A stretch of DNA of 64,000 bases from a bacterium (GTDB lineage Bacteria; Sysuimicrobiota; Sysuimicrobiia; Sysuimicrobiales; Segetimicrobiaceae). The translations under genes and the position numbers were made by a program. This document shows positions 50,952 to 62,350 of this stretch, piece after piece (the first letter of the stretch is position 1; every line of letters starts with the position of its first letter). Location of the stretch: NCBI GenBank assembly GCA_035308905.1, contig DATGFS010000003.1, forward strand, positions 107,459 through 171,458, in the 5' to 3' direction. Below the pieces are notes generated by a model. The model searched no databases, was not told where the DNA came from, and saw only the letters and a program-made list of their open reading frames with translations.

Positions 50952-52030
50952 GCACGGCGGCCGTCACTCGCTCCGCCGCCCCGCCCCGCGTAGACGGGGT
51001 CGCCGCCTACGCGCCCGGGCGCCCGCCATCGCTGTGGTGGGCGGTGGGCGGCTGGATCGCGGTGCCGTTCCTCACCGCGGCGCTCGCGCGCGACCGGTTC
51101 ATCTTGACGACGCTCGCGGCGGCCGCCGTGCAGGGCCTTTTCGCCGTCGGCTGGGTGCTGCTCGCCGTCACCGGACAGCCGAGCCTCGGACACGCGCTGC
51201 CCTACGGCGCCGGCGCCTACGCGGCGGCGTTTGTCGCCCGGCGCGCGGGCCTTCACGGGGGCGACCTCGGGGGGTGGGTGCCGGTCGTCCTCACCGCCGC
51301 CGCCGCTATCGCGGGCGGGTGCTTCGGCGGCCTGCAGGGCCGGTTGACGCGCCGCCTCGCACCGGCGTTCGTCGCGGTGGTCACGCTCGCGACGGTCGAG
51401 GCGGCGCGCAGCCTCGCTACAATGTGGACAGTGCCCGTGCTGCGCGGCAGCGGGGACACCGACACCGCGATTCCGCTCCCGACATTCCCGAACGACGACC
51501 GCGCGGCGGCCTGGCTCGCCGCCGCCGCGTTCGCCTCGGGCGTCCTCGTCGTCGCCGCCCTGGTGCGGTCGCGCACCGGCGTCGCGCTGCGGGCGGCGGC
51601 CGGCGGCGAGCGGGATGCCGAGGCGCTCGGCTTCGACGCGCCGCGCCTGCGTCTTTTCGCCTTCATCGCGGCCGGGACGATCGCCGGCATCGCCGGCGCG
51701 CTCGCGGCGCAGCTGTCCGGACACGCGTCCCCGCTGATGCTCTCGTGGCAGGCGTCGCTGTTCGCGCCCGCCGCGGCGCTGATCGGCGGAGCAGCGACCG
51801 TGGCCGGGCCCGCCGCGGCGGCGTACGCCGGCGCCGGGGCCGCGCAGTTCTTCGAGATCCCGGCCGCGGTCCAGCTGCTCGTCTTTGCGGGCGTGCTCGT
51901 CGCGGCGGGCCTGCGCGATCCGCAGCACCTGTTTGGACCGGCCTTCAGCTGGAATCCGCGACCGGCCGAGCGCACGGGCGATCCGCGACCGGGGCGCTCG
52001 CGCCCCATCGTACCGTGGGAGGACGCGTGA
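50948..52030 (+). CDS. Branched-chain-amino-acid-type ABC permease, LivM type
   Basis: 360 residues. The core has FAVGWVLLAVTGQPSLGHAL, AFVAVVTLATVEAARS and RTGVALRAAAGGERDAEALG, as in LivM. The N-terminal 30 residues are a poorly conserved cytoplasmic stretch, and the C-terminal 40 are Pro/Arg-rich. ATGA overlap with LivH, and GTGA overlap with the next gene. Pairs with LivH in the membrane. Confidence 0.9.
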   Translation: MSTAAVTRSAAPPRVDGVAAYAPGRPPSLWWAVGGWIAVPFLTAALARDRFILTTLAAAAVQGLFAVGWVLLAVTGQPSLGHALPYGAGAYAAAFVARRAGLHGGDLGGWVPVVLTAAAAIAGGCFGGLQGRLTRRLAPAFVAVVTLATVEAARSLATMWTVPVLRGSGDTDTAIPLPTFPNDDRAAAWLAAAAFASGVLVVAALVRSRTGVALRAAAGGERDAEALGFDAPRLRLFAFIAAGTIAGIAGALAAQLSGHASPLMLSWQASLFAPAAALIGGAATVAGPAAAAYAGAGAAQFFEIPAAVQLLVFAGVLVAAGLRDPQHLFGPAFSWNPRPAERTGDPRPGRSRPIVPWEDA

Positions 52031-52710
52031 AGAACCCGGGCGACGGCGCCGCTCCGCTGCTGCGGCTCGACGGCGTACGGGTCCGCGCCGAGGGGGCGTG
52101 GCCGGTCCGCGAGTTCACGATCGGCGTCGCCCCCGGCGAGGCGCTCGGCGTGCTCGGCCCGCGGAGCAGCGGGAAGACGGCGCTGCTGGACGTCGTCTCG
52201 GGCTTCCTCCGCCCGGAGCGGGGCCGCATCGCGCTTTGCGGTGAAGACATCACCGGCTGGGCTCCCCACCGGATCGCGCGCGCCGGCGTCGCCCGCAGTT
52301 TTCAGACGCCGCCGTTTCTCGACGGCACCATGATCGACGATGCCGTCGTCGCGGCGGCGATCGGACGGGGATTCAGCGCGCGCCGGACGCGCGACGCGGT
52401 CGCGCTCGGCCTCGCCATCACCGGTCTTGCGCCGAAGCGGTACCGCACCGGCGCCGCGCTGGAGCCGCCCGAGCAGCGGCTGCTCACGCTCGCCCGCGTC
52501 GCCGCGGCGGAGCCGCGGCTCGCGCTCATCGACGAGCCGCTCGCGGGACTCGCGCCGGAGGCCGCCGGCCTCGTCGTCTCCGCCCTGCGGCGACTGCACC
52601 AGATCGGGACCGCGCTCATCGTGACGGCACACGACGCGGCGTCGCTGCGCGTCGTCTGTTCGCGGGTCGTGGTGATGCGCGACGGCCGCGTCGTCGGACC
52701 CCATGCTTGA
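52027..52710 (+). CDS. ABC ATPase, LivG type, with degenerate signature
   Basis: 227 residues. Walker A GPRSSGKTA (44-52), Q-loop SFQTPPF, Walker B RLALIDEP and H-loop H202 are present. The LSGGQ signature is replaced by EPPEQ (146-150), and it is shorter than normal LivG (about 250). The ABC signature binds ATP across the dimer, so the site it forms may be weak. GTG start overlaps LivM. Confidence 0.87.
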   Translation: MKNPGDGAAPLLRLDGVRVRAEGAWPVREFTIGVAPGEALGVLGPRSSGKTALLDVVSGFLRPERGRIALCGEDITGWAPHRIARAGVARSFQTPPFLDGTMIDDAVVAAAIGRGFSARRTRDAVALGLAITGLAPKRYRTGAALEPPEQRLLTLARVAAAEPRLALIDEPLAGLAPEAAGLVVSALRRLHQIGTALIVTAHDAASLRVVCSRVVVMRDGRVVGPHA

Positions 52711-53395
52711 GGCCCACAATCTCTACCTGCATGGGCCGGACGGCGCGGTCGCGCTCGCGGACCTCACGATCTTCGCGCACCCCGGCGATCTCTTGGCGCT
52801 GCTCGGCGGCCACGGCGCGGGCAAGTCCGCGCTGCTTCGGACCGTCGCCGGCCTGGCGCACCCGGAGCGCGGCAGGCTGCGGCTCGACGGCATAGACCTC
52901 GCCGGGCTCGGAGCGCACGCGCGGGCCGCGCGCGGCATCGCCTACGCCGGCGACGACGCACGCGTCATGGACGGGTTGTCCGTTCGCGAGAATCTGCTGG
53001 TAGGAGCGTGGCGGCGGCGCGACCGGCGGGCGGTGGGCCGCGAGTACTCGGAGTGGCTGGAGCGGTTTCCCGCGCTCGCCGCGGCGGCCGCCCGGCCGGC
53101 CGCCGATCTCGACGCGGGCGGCCGCGCGGCCACGGCGCTCGGACGGGCGTGGCTTGCGGGACCGCGCGTTCTCTTGGTGGACGAGCCTTTCGCGGGCCTC
53201 GACGGGAAGAGCCGGGCCGGCATCGCCGCCGCGCTGCGGGCGGCGTGCGATGCCGGCCGCATCGTCGTCTGCTCGATGCACGAACCGGAGGACGCCGCGA
53301 TCGCCGGCCGCGTCAACGTCCTCTCGAACGGCCGTCTGATTTTCTCCGGTTCTCCGGCGGCGCTCGCGACCGCGGGCGCCGCGGCGCTCGAATAG
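52703..53395 (+). CDS. ABC ATPase, LivF type, with degenerate signature
   Basis: 230 residues. Walker A GGHGAGKSA (35-43), Walker B VLLVDEPFAGL and H-loop SMHEP are present. The signature reads DAGGR (137-141), and the loop that is normally VPEGR is AGDDAR. ATG at 52703 overlaps LivG by eight bases. With LivG it should power the LivH/LivM channel. Both ATPases having altered signatures is unusual. Confidence 0.87.
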   Translation: MLEAHNLYLHGPDGAVALADLTIFAHPGDLLALLGGHGAGKSALLRTVAGLAHPERGRLRLDGIDLAGLGAHARAARGIAYAGDDARVMDGLSVRENLLVGAWRRRDRRAVGREYSEWLERFPALAAAAARPAADLDAGGRAATALGRAWLAGPRVLLVDEPFAGLDGKSRAGIAAALRAACDAGRIVVCSMHEPEDAAIAGRVNVLSNGRLIFSGSPAALATAGAAALE

Positions 53396-53468
53396 TCCCG
53401 GCCGAACCGCGCGCTACGTCGGGGCGCGCACCAAGCCCGAGTGGGACCGGTAACCGGCGTGCTATCCT

Positions 53469-54395
53469 ATGAAAGTGCCCGCGCGCGTCCTTTCGTGTCC
53501 CCCGGGGTTCGACTTCCACGCGACCGCGACCGTCATGCGGCGGGGGCCGGCCGACCCGCTTGTATGGTACGACGGACGGCGCTGGCGCCGCCGGCTCGCG
53601 GTTGACGGTGCCGCGTGCCTCCTGGAAGTCGTCCCCGCGGGCGGCGGCCTCTCCACACGCGTTCTCGCGGGCCGGGTGCCGCGGCCGCATGTTGAACGCA
53701 CCGTCGCGCGCCTCTTCGGGCTCGACGATCCCGCTTTAACGTCATGGCTGCCGGCCGCGACGTCGGCCGGCAGCGCCCTCTCCCGCCGTCTGCCCGCGGC
53801 GGTCCGCCGCGCCGCCGGGCGTCCGCGGAGGACCGCCGCGCTGCCGGGTTATCCCACGCTTTTCGAGGCACTCGTGCACACCATTCTCGGCCAGCAGATC
53901 AGCGCGACGGCGGCCAACGCGCACCGCGCCGCGTTCACGCGGCGGTTCGGCCGTCCGTTCGCCTTCCAGGGCGGTACGTACTGGATGTTCCCCGCGGCCG
54001 GCGACGTGGCCGGCGAGCGGCTCGCCTCGCTTCGGCGCCCCGGGCTCAGCACCGCGAAAGCCGTCGCGGTCCGAGCGATCGCGCGCGCGTTCGACCGCGG
54101 CACGGTGTCCGAGGCCGCGCTCGAGGCGCTGCCGCCGGAAGCCGCCATTGAAGCGCTGACCGCGCTGCCGGGCATCGGACGCTGGACGGCGGAGTGGGTG
54201 CTGCTGCGTGCGCTGCGCCGCTTCGACATCGTGCCGGCGGGCGATCTCGCAGTCCGCAAAGCGGTGAGCTGGCTTGCCGGACGCGAGGAACTGCTCTCCG
54301 AGCGCGAGGTTCGCGAATTCGCCGCGCCGTGGACGCCCTACTCGGGCCTGGTGGCGTTTCGATTGCTCGTCGCCCACCGCCAGACCGTCGGCTGA
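53469..54395 (+). CDS. DNA-3-methyladenine glycosylase II (AlkA-like)
   Basis: 308 residues. N-terminal AlkA_N-like beta domain (about 5-95), then the HhH-GPD fold: ILGQQISATAANAHRAAF, hairpin LPGIGRWTAEW (233-243) and catalytic D259 in IVPAGDLAVRKAV. It cuts alkylated bases from DNA. ATG at 53469 is directly preceded by TATCCT. If this is a -10 box, the transcript would begin near the GTG at codon 3 and be leaderless. Upstream of the M24 gene with five bases between. Confidence 0.9.
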   Translation: MKVPARVLSCPPGFDFHATATVMRRGPADPLVWYDGRRWRRRLAVDGAACLLEVVPAGGGLSTRVLAGRVPRPHVERTVARLFGLDDPALTSWLPAATSAGSALSRRLPAAVRRAAGRPRRTAALPGYPTLFEALVHTILGQQISATAANAHRAAFTRRFGRPFAFQGGTYWMFPAAGDVAGERLASLRRPGLSTAKAVAVRAIARAFDRGTVSEAALEALPPEAAIEALTALPGIGRWTAEWVLLRALRRFDIVPAGDLAVRKAVSWLAGREELLSEREVREFAAPWTPYSGLVAFRLLVAHRQTVG

Positions 54396-54400
54396 TTACG

Positions 54401-55609
54401 ATGAGCGCGCAATTTTCGCCCGGCCCGTCGATGCCCCGCGATGAACTGCGCCGGCGCGCCGCGGCGCTGCGGCGTCACCTCCGCGCGGCGGGACTCGACG
54501 CGGCCGTGATCGTCCAGAACGTCAACCTCCTCTACTTCGGCGCCACCATTCAGAGCGGCGTACTGATCGTGCCGGTCGAGGGTGAGCCGGTGTACGCGGT
54601 GCGACGGATCATCGAACGCGCCCGCGCGGAAAGCCCGCTCGACGCGATCGTGCCGCTGCCGAGTCTGCGGGGGTTGAGCGCGCGGATCACCGAGGCGCTC
54701 GGCCGCGCGCCCGCGCGGGTCGGCATGGAGCTCGACGTGCTGCCGGTCGCCGTGCGGGACCGTTTCGCCGCCGCGCTCGGCGCGGTCGAGATCGAGGACG
54801 TCTCCGCGGCCGTACGGCGCATTCGCGCGGTCAAGTCGCCTTACGAGCTCGAGAAGCTGCGGGCGACGGCGCGGCTGTCCGACGCGATCCTCGGCGCGGC
54901 GACCGAGGCCCTCCGCGAAGGCATGACCGAGCTCGAGCTCTCCGCGCTCATCGAGGCTTCGGCGCGGCGCCGGGGCCACGAGGGCGTGATCCGGCTGCAC
55001 GGGTGGAACCAGGAGACCTACTATGGGATGATCGCCGCGGGACCGGCCGCCGCGGTGCCGAGCTTTCCCGATCTGCCGCTCGGCGGCGAAGGTCCAGGCC
55101 CGTCGGCTCCGTACGGCGCTGGCTGGCGGCGGATTGCGCGCGGCGACGCGGTGATCGTCGACGCACCCGCGGTCCTCGGCGGGTACATCATCGACCAGAC
55201 CCGCACGCTCGTGATCGGACGGCTCCCCGACGCGCTCGCGCGCGCCCACGACGCCGCGGTGGACGTTCTCAAGACCGTCGAGGCCGCAATCCGTCCCGGC
55301 GTCACGCCGGAGGCCCTATATCGCCTCTCACTCGAGCGGGCCGAGACCCTCGGCTATGCCGATGCCTTCATGGGCGCCGGCGCCTACCGCGCCCGCTACG
55401 TCGGCCACGGCGTCGGCCTCGAGCTCGACGAATGGCCCGTGCTCGCGGACGGGTTCACCGACCCGCTCGAGCCGGGCTGCGTCTTCGCGGTCGAGCCGAA
55501 AATGCTGTTCCCCGGCCTCGGCGTGGCCGGCATCGAAGATCAGTACGCCGTCACCGCGACCGGCCGCGAGCGCCTCACCTTGGCGGAGCAGCGTCTGTTC
55601 ACCGTCTGA
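54401..55609 (+). CDS. M24-family Xaa-Pro peptidase-like protein
   Basis: 402 residues. Different subfamily from the four M24 enzymes in the catabolic island: VNLLYFGATIQSGVLIVP and EGVIRLHGWNQETYYGMI are typical of prolidase-like proteins found in many bacteria. Ligands: D254 (AVIVDAPAV), D265 (YIIDQTRT), H336 (GHGVGLEL), E365 (AVEPKML) and E379 (GIEDQY). ATG at 54401, five bases after the AlkA-like gene. Likely a cytoplasmic dipeptidase or aminopeptidase P. Confidence 0.9.
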   Translation: MSAQFSPGPSMPRDELRRRAAALRRHLRAAGLDAAVIVQNVNLLYFGATIQSGVLIVPVEGEPVYAVRRIIERARAESPLDAIVPLPSLRGLSARITEALGRAPARVGMELDVLPVAVRDRFAAALGAVEIEDVSAAVRRIRAVKSPYELEKLRATARLSDAILGAATEALREGMTELELSALIEASARRRGHEGVIRLHGWNQETYYGMIAAGPAAAVPSFPDLPLGGEGPGPSAPYGAGWRRIARGDAVIVDAPAVLGGYIIDQTRTLVIGRLPDALARAHDAAVDVLKTVEAAIRPGVTPEALYRLSLERAETLGYADAFMGAGAYRARYVGHGVGLELDEWPVLADGFTDPLEPGCVFAVEPKMLFPGLGVAGIEDQYAVTATGRERLTLAEQRLFTV

Positions 55610-55614
55610 ACCCG

Positions 55615-55642
55615 TTGCGGCAGGGTTGCCTCTCGGTAGAAT
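55615..55642 (+). promoter_or_regulatory. Sigma-70-type promoter for acs
   Basis: TTGCGG and TAGAAT with a 16-base spacer, right after the M24 stop and about 175 bases before the acs start. The leader 55650-55818 is GC-rich. Just before acs, CCCCT and AGGGG (55797-55811) can pair and partly hide the ribosome site. Confidence 0.5.
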
Positions 55643-55818
55643 AGAACGGAGCCGAATCCCGGTCCGCGGCCCCGCGACGGCTGGGCCGGCGCATCTCGGC
55701 GGCCCGTCCCCCTGGGACTCGGCCGGTCAATTTCCGCGCCGGCCGACAGCCTACGGCGTGAGCCATAACGTCCGCGGCCGGTAACCATGAAATTAACCCC
55801 TGAAGGAGGGGCAGCAGG

Positions 55819-57924
<2,106 letters not shown>

Positions 57925-57943
57925 TTGAGCGAAAGCCGAAGCC

Positions 57944-59788
57944 TTAGGGAGCTTCGATCACCGCCGGCAGCAGCGTCTGCCGCTCCACATCGACGAGCCC
58001 GAGATCGGACAGTTTGCCCTCCGGGCTTACGGCAAGCGTCAGCGAGACGATCGCCATAAACGCCCGCTCCCCGGCCATGCCGGCGGCCTCGGCCGCCGTG
58101 CGGAACGCGGCCACCTCCGCTGCGACGTCGGCCGCGGGCTTGAGCGAGATGAGTCCGGCGACGGGCAGATCGATCCGCGCGGTCACGCGGCCGCCCCGCA
58201 CCAGGACGATTCCGCCGCCGCTTTCGGCCAGCGTCCGGCAGGCGAACAGCATGTCCTCGGGATTGGTGCCCACGATCGTGAGGTTGTGCGAATCGTGCGA
58301 CACGGAGGTGGCGATCGCGCCCTCGCGCGGACCGAACCCGCGGATCACGGCGCAGGCGGTCCCGCCGTGGCGGCCGTGGCGCTCCACGACCGCCAGCATC
58401 GCGAGCTCCCGCCCATCGGCGGACGGCGGCAGCGCGACCTCGCCGCCGGCGACCCGCACCCGCATCGTGCCGTACGTCGTGCGCACCGGCGCCGAGCGCC
58501 CATTAAAGTCGATCACCCGGATCGTCGCCTCGCCGTCCGGGGTCCCGGAGACCCGGATCCGGAACACCCCCGCGGCCAGATCGCGGGGCAGGCGGATGGT
58601 GTTCTCGCGCTCGACCGCGGCGGTGCGGTTTGGCGGAGCCGATGCGGACGCGGCGATCACACGGCCGTCCTCGGCGACCCGCCGGCCCGCGCGGTAGACT
58701 TCCGCCGCCTGAAACCGCGGTAAGTTCGACAGCAGCACAACATCGGCAATCCGGCCCGGAGTGAGCGCGCCGAGGTCGTGGCGCCGCAGACGGTTCGCGG
58801 CGTTGAGGGTCGCGAACCGTACGACGTCGATCGGATCGAGCCCCTCTTCGACGAGCCGCCGCGCGACGTAGTCCACGCCGCCCCGCCCCAGCAGGTCTTC
58901 CGGCACCACGTCGTCGGTGCACAGCGTCACGTTCGGCAGATATCCCCGGCCGCGCAGCGCCGCCGCCAGCGCCGCAGCGTTCGGCGACAGCGAGCTCTCA
59001 CGCACCTCGAGGTACATCCCCGTGCGGAGCTTCGCGAGGCCGTCCTGGGTCTCGCGGTTCTCGTGGTCGGAGTCGATGCCGGCCGCGGCGTAGGCCGAGA
59101 GATTCCGGCCGCGCACGCGCGGGGCATGGCCTTGAATCAGGCCGCCGGCCCGTTCGGTCGCCTCGAGCAGACGCATCATCCGCCCCTCGCCGCGAAGCAC
59201 GCCCGGGTAGTCCATCACCTCGGCGAGCCCCACCACCCGCGGCCAGCCGAGCATCTCCTCGATCTCGGCGCGGTCGAACGCCGCGCCCGCGGTCTCGACC
59301 GCCGGAGCCGACGGCACGCACGACGGGGCCATCACCAGGACGCGCAGCGGAATATCCTCCGACGCGTCGAGCATGTAGCGCACGCCCGGGAGGCCGAGCA
59401 CGTTCGCCAGCTCGTGCGGGTCGATCAACACGCTCGTGGTGCCGTGCGGCAGCACCGCGTCGGCGTAGTGCGCAGGGGTGATCATGCTGCTCTCGATGTG
59501 TACGTGCGTGTCGATGAGCCCCGGAATCGCGACGAGCCCGCGCCGGTCGAGCACCGTACGCCCGGCGAGCGGCCCGCCGCCCGGCCCCGCGCAGACGGGG
59601 TCTCCGGGCGCGGTCACGTGCGCGATGCGCCCGGCGAAGATGCCGAGATCCGCGGGGTAGGTCTCGCCGGTGAACACGTTCACGACGGTCACCCCGCGCA
59701 GCACGAGATCCAGCTCCCGCCGCCCCGCCGCGGCCTCGATGAGCGCCACGCGATCGTACGCCGGCTCCCGGCTCCACGGTGCCGTCAT
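57944..59788 (-). CDS. ade: Adenine deaminase
   Basis: 614-residue amidohydrolase that turns adenine into hypoxanthine plus ammonia. Metal motif GLIDTHVHIESSM, VLIDPHELANVLG, the later GHAPRVRG and ESSLSPNAAALAAA, and the C-terminal adenine-deaminase domain with SHDSHNLTIVGTN. ATG at 59788. Last gene of the NMT1-type ABC transporter operon, 25 bases after the permease stop, so the transporter may carry a purine- or pyrimidine-like compound. Confidence 0.94.
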   Translation of the reverse strand: MTAPWSREPAYDRVALIEAAAGRRELDLVLRGVTVVNVFTGETYPADLGIFAGRIAHVTAPGDPVCAGPGGGPLAGRTVLDRRGLVAIPGLIDTHVHIESSMITPAHYADAVLPHGTTSVLIDPHELANVLGLPGVRYMLDASEDIPLRVLVMAPSCVPSAPAVETAGAAFDRAEIEEMLGWPRVVGLAEVMDYPGVLRGEGRMMRLLEATERAGGLIQGHAPRVRGRNLSAYAAAGIDSDHENRETQDGLAKLRTGMYLEVRESSLSPNAAALAAALRGRGYLPNVTLCTDDVVPEDLLGRGGVDYVARRLVEEGLDPIDVVRFATLNAANRLRRHDLGALTPGRIADVVLLSNLPRFQAAEVYRAGRRVAEDGRVIAASASAPPNRTAAVERENTIRLPRDLAAGVFRIRVSGTPDGEATIRVIDFNGRSAPVRTTYGTMRVRVAGGEVALPPSADGRELAMLAVVERHGRHGGTACAVIRGFGPREGAIATSVSHDSHNLTIVGTNPEDMLFACRTLAESGGGIVLVRGGRVTARIDLPVAGLISLKPAADVAAEVAAFRTAAEAAGMAGERAFMAIVSLTLAVSPEGKLSDLGLVDVERQTLLPAVIEAP

Positions 59789-59813
59789 CGGCGGACGCCC
59801 CCCGCGGGCCGCG

Positions 59814-61487
59814 TCACCGGCCGGCCTGGCTCGGCGCGTACCGACGCAGCACCGGCGCCTCAACCCACGTCAGCATCCCGTACAGCAGCACCGACACGAT
59901 CGTCACGAGGATCCCGGCCGCCCACAGCATCGTGAACTGAAACTGGGCCCGCGCGATGATCATGAGATAGCCGAGGCCGCGCCCGGTGGCCAGCCACTCC
60001 GCGACGATCGCGCCGAGAATCGACGCGAGCACGGAGATCCGCGCGGCCGCGAACACGCTCGGCAGGGCGCTCGGAATCCGGATCTTCCAGACCACCGCCC
60101 ACGGCGACGCCGCGTACAGCCGCAGCACCTCGATCGCCTGCGGCGAAGCGGACCGCAGCCCCTGCATCACGTTGACGAGCGTCGGAAAGAACGTGATGAT
60201 CGCGGTGATGGCGGTCGTGCCGGCGATGCCCCGGCCGAAGAGCAGCACGAGAAGCGGCGTCATCGCGATGACCGGCACCGAGCGGAGCGTGATCGCCACC
60301 GGCATGAAGGCCCGCTCCAGCCGCGGGTAGACGACGAACAGCACCGCCACAAACGCCGCGGTCACGGTCCCCACGCCGAACCCCGCCGCCGCGTCTTCGA
60401 GCGTCATCGCCAGCGCCGCGCTCAGCTCGCGGCGGTTCTCGACCGCCGCGGTCCCGGCGACCAGGTCGCGCAGCACCTGGACCGGCGTCTTTGCAAAGAA
60501 CGGATTGAGATGAAAGACGCGGATGAAGGCGACCCACAGTCCGACGATGACCCCGATCGACACCACGGTGAGGCCGGCGCGCCGCAGCGCCCACCGCCCC
60601 GCGCCCGCCGCGCCGCCGTCGCCCCCTTCGGGGAGCAGGCCGCGGGATGCGCGGCCGGTCAGCGCGGGCGCGGCGTCGAGCGGCGGCGCCCACGTGACAA
60701 GCACCCGCGCGGCCGCCGCGGCAAGCGCGAAGCCGCCGCCGGCCAGGGCGCTCGCGACGATCGCAAGCCCCCACACCCGCGGGGTGTCGAGCGTCGCCAT
60801 GGCGTTCACCATCGCCACGCCGAGTCCGCGGTCCCCGCCGAGGAACTCACCGAGGATCGCCCCGAGCACCGCGCCCGGCGCGGCGACGCGGAACCCCGCC
60901 AAGAGCCACGGCACGCTCGCGGGCAGACGCACCTTGCGAAGCGCGTCGAACGGCCGGCCGCCGAGCGTGTGGATCAGGTCGAGCGAGGCGCCGTCCGCCG
61001 ACCGCAGGCCGATCAGCGTGGTGATCACCGTTGGAAAGAACACCGCGAGGGCGGCCAGCGCGACCTTGGGCTCGTCGCCGGGCAGCACCACCGCGATGAT
61101 CGGGGCAATCGCCAGCAGCGGGGTCGCGTAGATGACGATCGCGATCTGCATCAAGAGGCCCTCGAGCCGGCGGACTTGCATGATGAGGAGCGCGAGCGCG
61201 ATCGCCGCGAGATTGCCCCAGAAGAAGCCGCGCGCCGCTTCCCACAGCGTCGCGGCCACGTTCGTCGGGTAGATCGCGAGATCGTGCCAGGCCCGCAGCG
61301 CGATCGCGGCCGGCGACGAGATCGTGTACCGCGCCCAGGGCAGCATGCCGCCGAGGATCTGCCACAGGACGAGCAGCGCGACCGGCCCGAGCACCGCATC
61401 CAGCCGGCCGGACGCGCCCCAAAGAACGCCGCCGCGGGCGGCCGCCTCCGCTCCGCCGGGCGCGCGTCCCGCGGGCGCGTGGATCAC
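59814..61487 (-). CDS. Tandem-fused ABC permease, SsuC/TauC type
   Basis: 557 residues made of two complete permease domains of the SsuC/TauC/ThiX type (about 30-275 and 310-545). Each has an EAA loop: [20 protein letters not shown] in the first and [20 protein letters not shown] in the second. The two are not close copies, so this is a fused heterodimer and not a recent duplication. ATGA overlap with the ATPase gene. It would by itself form the whole membrane channel. Confidence 0.92.
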   Translation of the reverse strand: MIHAPAGRAPGGAEAAARGGVLWGASGRLDAVLGPVALLVLWQILGGMLPWARYTISSPAAIALRAWHDLAIYPTNVAATLWEAARGFFWGNLAAIALALLIMQVRRLEGLLMQIAIVIYATPLLAIAPIIAVVLPGDEPKVALAALAVFFPTVITTLIGLRSADGASLDLIHTLGGRPFDALRKVRLPASVPWLLAGFRVAAPGAVLGAILGEFLGGDRGLGVAMVNAMATLDTPRVWGLAIVASALAGGGFALAAAAARVLVTWAPPLDAAPALTGRASRGLLPEGGDGGAAGAGRWALRRAGLTVVSIGVIVGLWVAFIRVFHLNPFFAKTPVQVLRDLVAGTAAVENRRELSAALAMTLEDAAAGFGVGTVTAAFVAVLFVVYPRLERAFMPVAITLRSVPVIAMTPLLVLLFGRGIAGTTAITAIITFFPTLVNVMQGLRSASPQAIEVLRLYAASPWAVVWKIRIPSALPSVFAAARISVLASILGAIVAEWLATGRGLGYLMIIARAQFQFTMLWAAGILVTIVSVLLYGMLTWVEAPVLRRYAPSQAGR

Positions 61488-62347
61488 GAGACCGGGGCCC
61501 CCGCGAAGAGCAGTTCGCTCAGCCGGTCGCAGAGGGCGTGGAACCGCGGACTCCGCAGCACCTCCGGGCCTCGCGGCCGCGGCAGATCGATCGCCACCTC
61601 CGCGCGCACCTCACCGGGCTGCGGCGTCATGACGACCACGCGGTCGGCGAGGAAGACCGCCTCGGCGATCGAGTGGGTGACGAGCAGCGTCGTCGGCGAC
61701 TGCTCGCCCCAGATGCGGAGCAGTTCGAGATTCATGCGCTGGCGCGTCATCTCGTCGAGCGCCCCGAACGGCTCGTCGAGCAGCAGGACGCGAGGCCGGG
61801 TGACGAGCGCGCGCGCGATGGCCGCGCGCTGCCGCATCCCGCCCGAGAGCTGAGCCGGACGCGCGCGTTCGAATCCGCGGAGCCCGACGAGGGCGATCAG
61901 GTCGAGGATCTCGTGCCGCGGGACCTCGAGACCGGTGACCTCGAGCGGCAGCGTCACGTTGCCGTAGACGGTACGCCAGGGGAGCAGCGCCGGATCCTGA
62001 AACGCGATGGCGACGCGGTGCTGCCGGCGGGCGGCCTCGGGCGGCCCGCCCTCGACCAGGACGCGGCCCTCCGTCGGCACGTCGAGATCGGCCAGGATGC
62101 GGAGCGCCGTCGATTTGCCGCAGCCCGACGGGCCGAGCAGGGCGACGAACGCGCCGGCCGCCACCCGCAGATCCATGCGGCCGATCGCGTGCACCGGCCT
62201 GCGGTCGAGCCAGTAGGTTTTCCGAACGCCCTCGAGGATCAGCCCGGCGCCGCCGGCGTCGGGCCCTCCGTGGGACACGGCCGGCGGCGGCGCACCGGCA
62301 GGAGGCGGTGAAGCGGCGGGAGGTCCTGCGCCAGACAGGCCGCTCAC
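61484..62347 (-). CDS. ABC ATPase, SsuB/TauB type
   Basis: 287 residues. Walker [11 protein letters not shown]-loop [10 protein letters not shown], signature [15 protein letters not shown], Walker [14 protein letters not shown] and H-loop THSIAEA are all standard. GTG at 62347 gives a Pro/Ala-rich N-terminal 35 residues with no known domain; a later start is possible. Lies between the binding protein (3 bases) and the fused permease. Confidence 0.93.
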   Translation of the reverse strand: MSGLSGAGPPAASPPPAGAPPPAVSHGGPDAGGAGLILEGVRKTYWLDRRPVHAIGRMDLRVAAGAFVALLGPSGCGKSTALRILADLDVPTEGRVLVEGGPPEAARRQHRVAIAFQDPALLPWRTVYGNVTLPLEVTGLEVPRHEILDLIALVGLRGFERARPAQLSGGMRQRAAIARALVTRPRVLLLDEPFGALDEMTRQRMNLELLRIWGEQSPTTLLVTHSIAEAVFLADRVVVMTPQPGEVRAEVAIDLPRPRGPEVLRSPRFHALCDRLSELLFAGAPVS

Positions 62348-62350
62348 GGC

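Noticed and set aside
55797..55811. Riboswitch in the acs leader
   Set aside because: Only a short hairpin over the ribosome site is visible; no known aptamer core was recognised.
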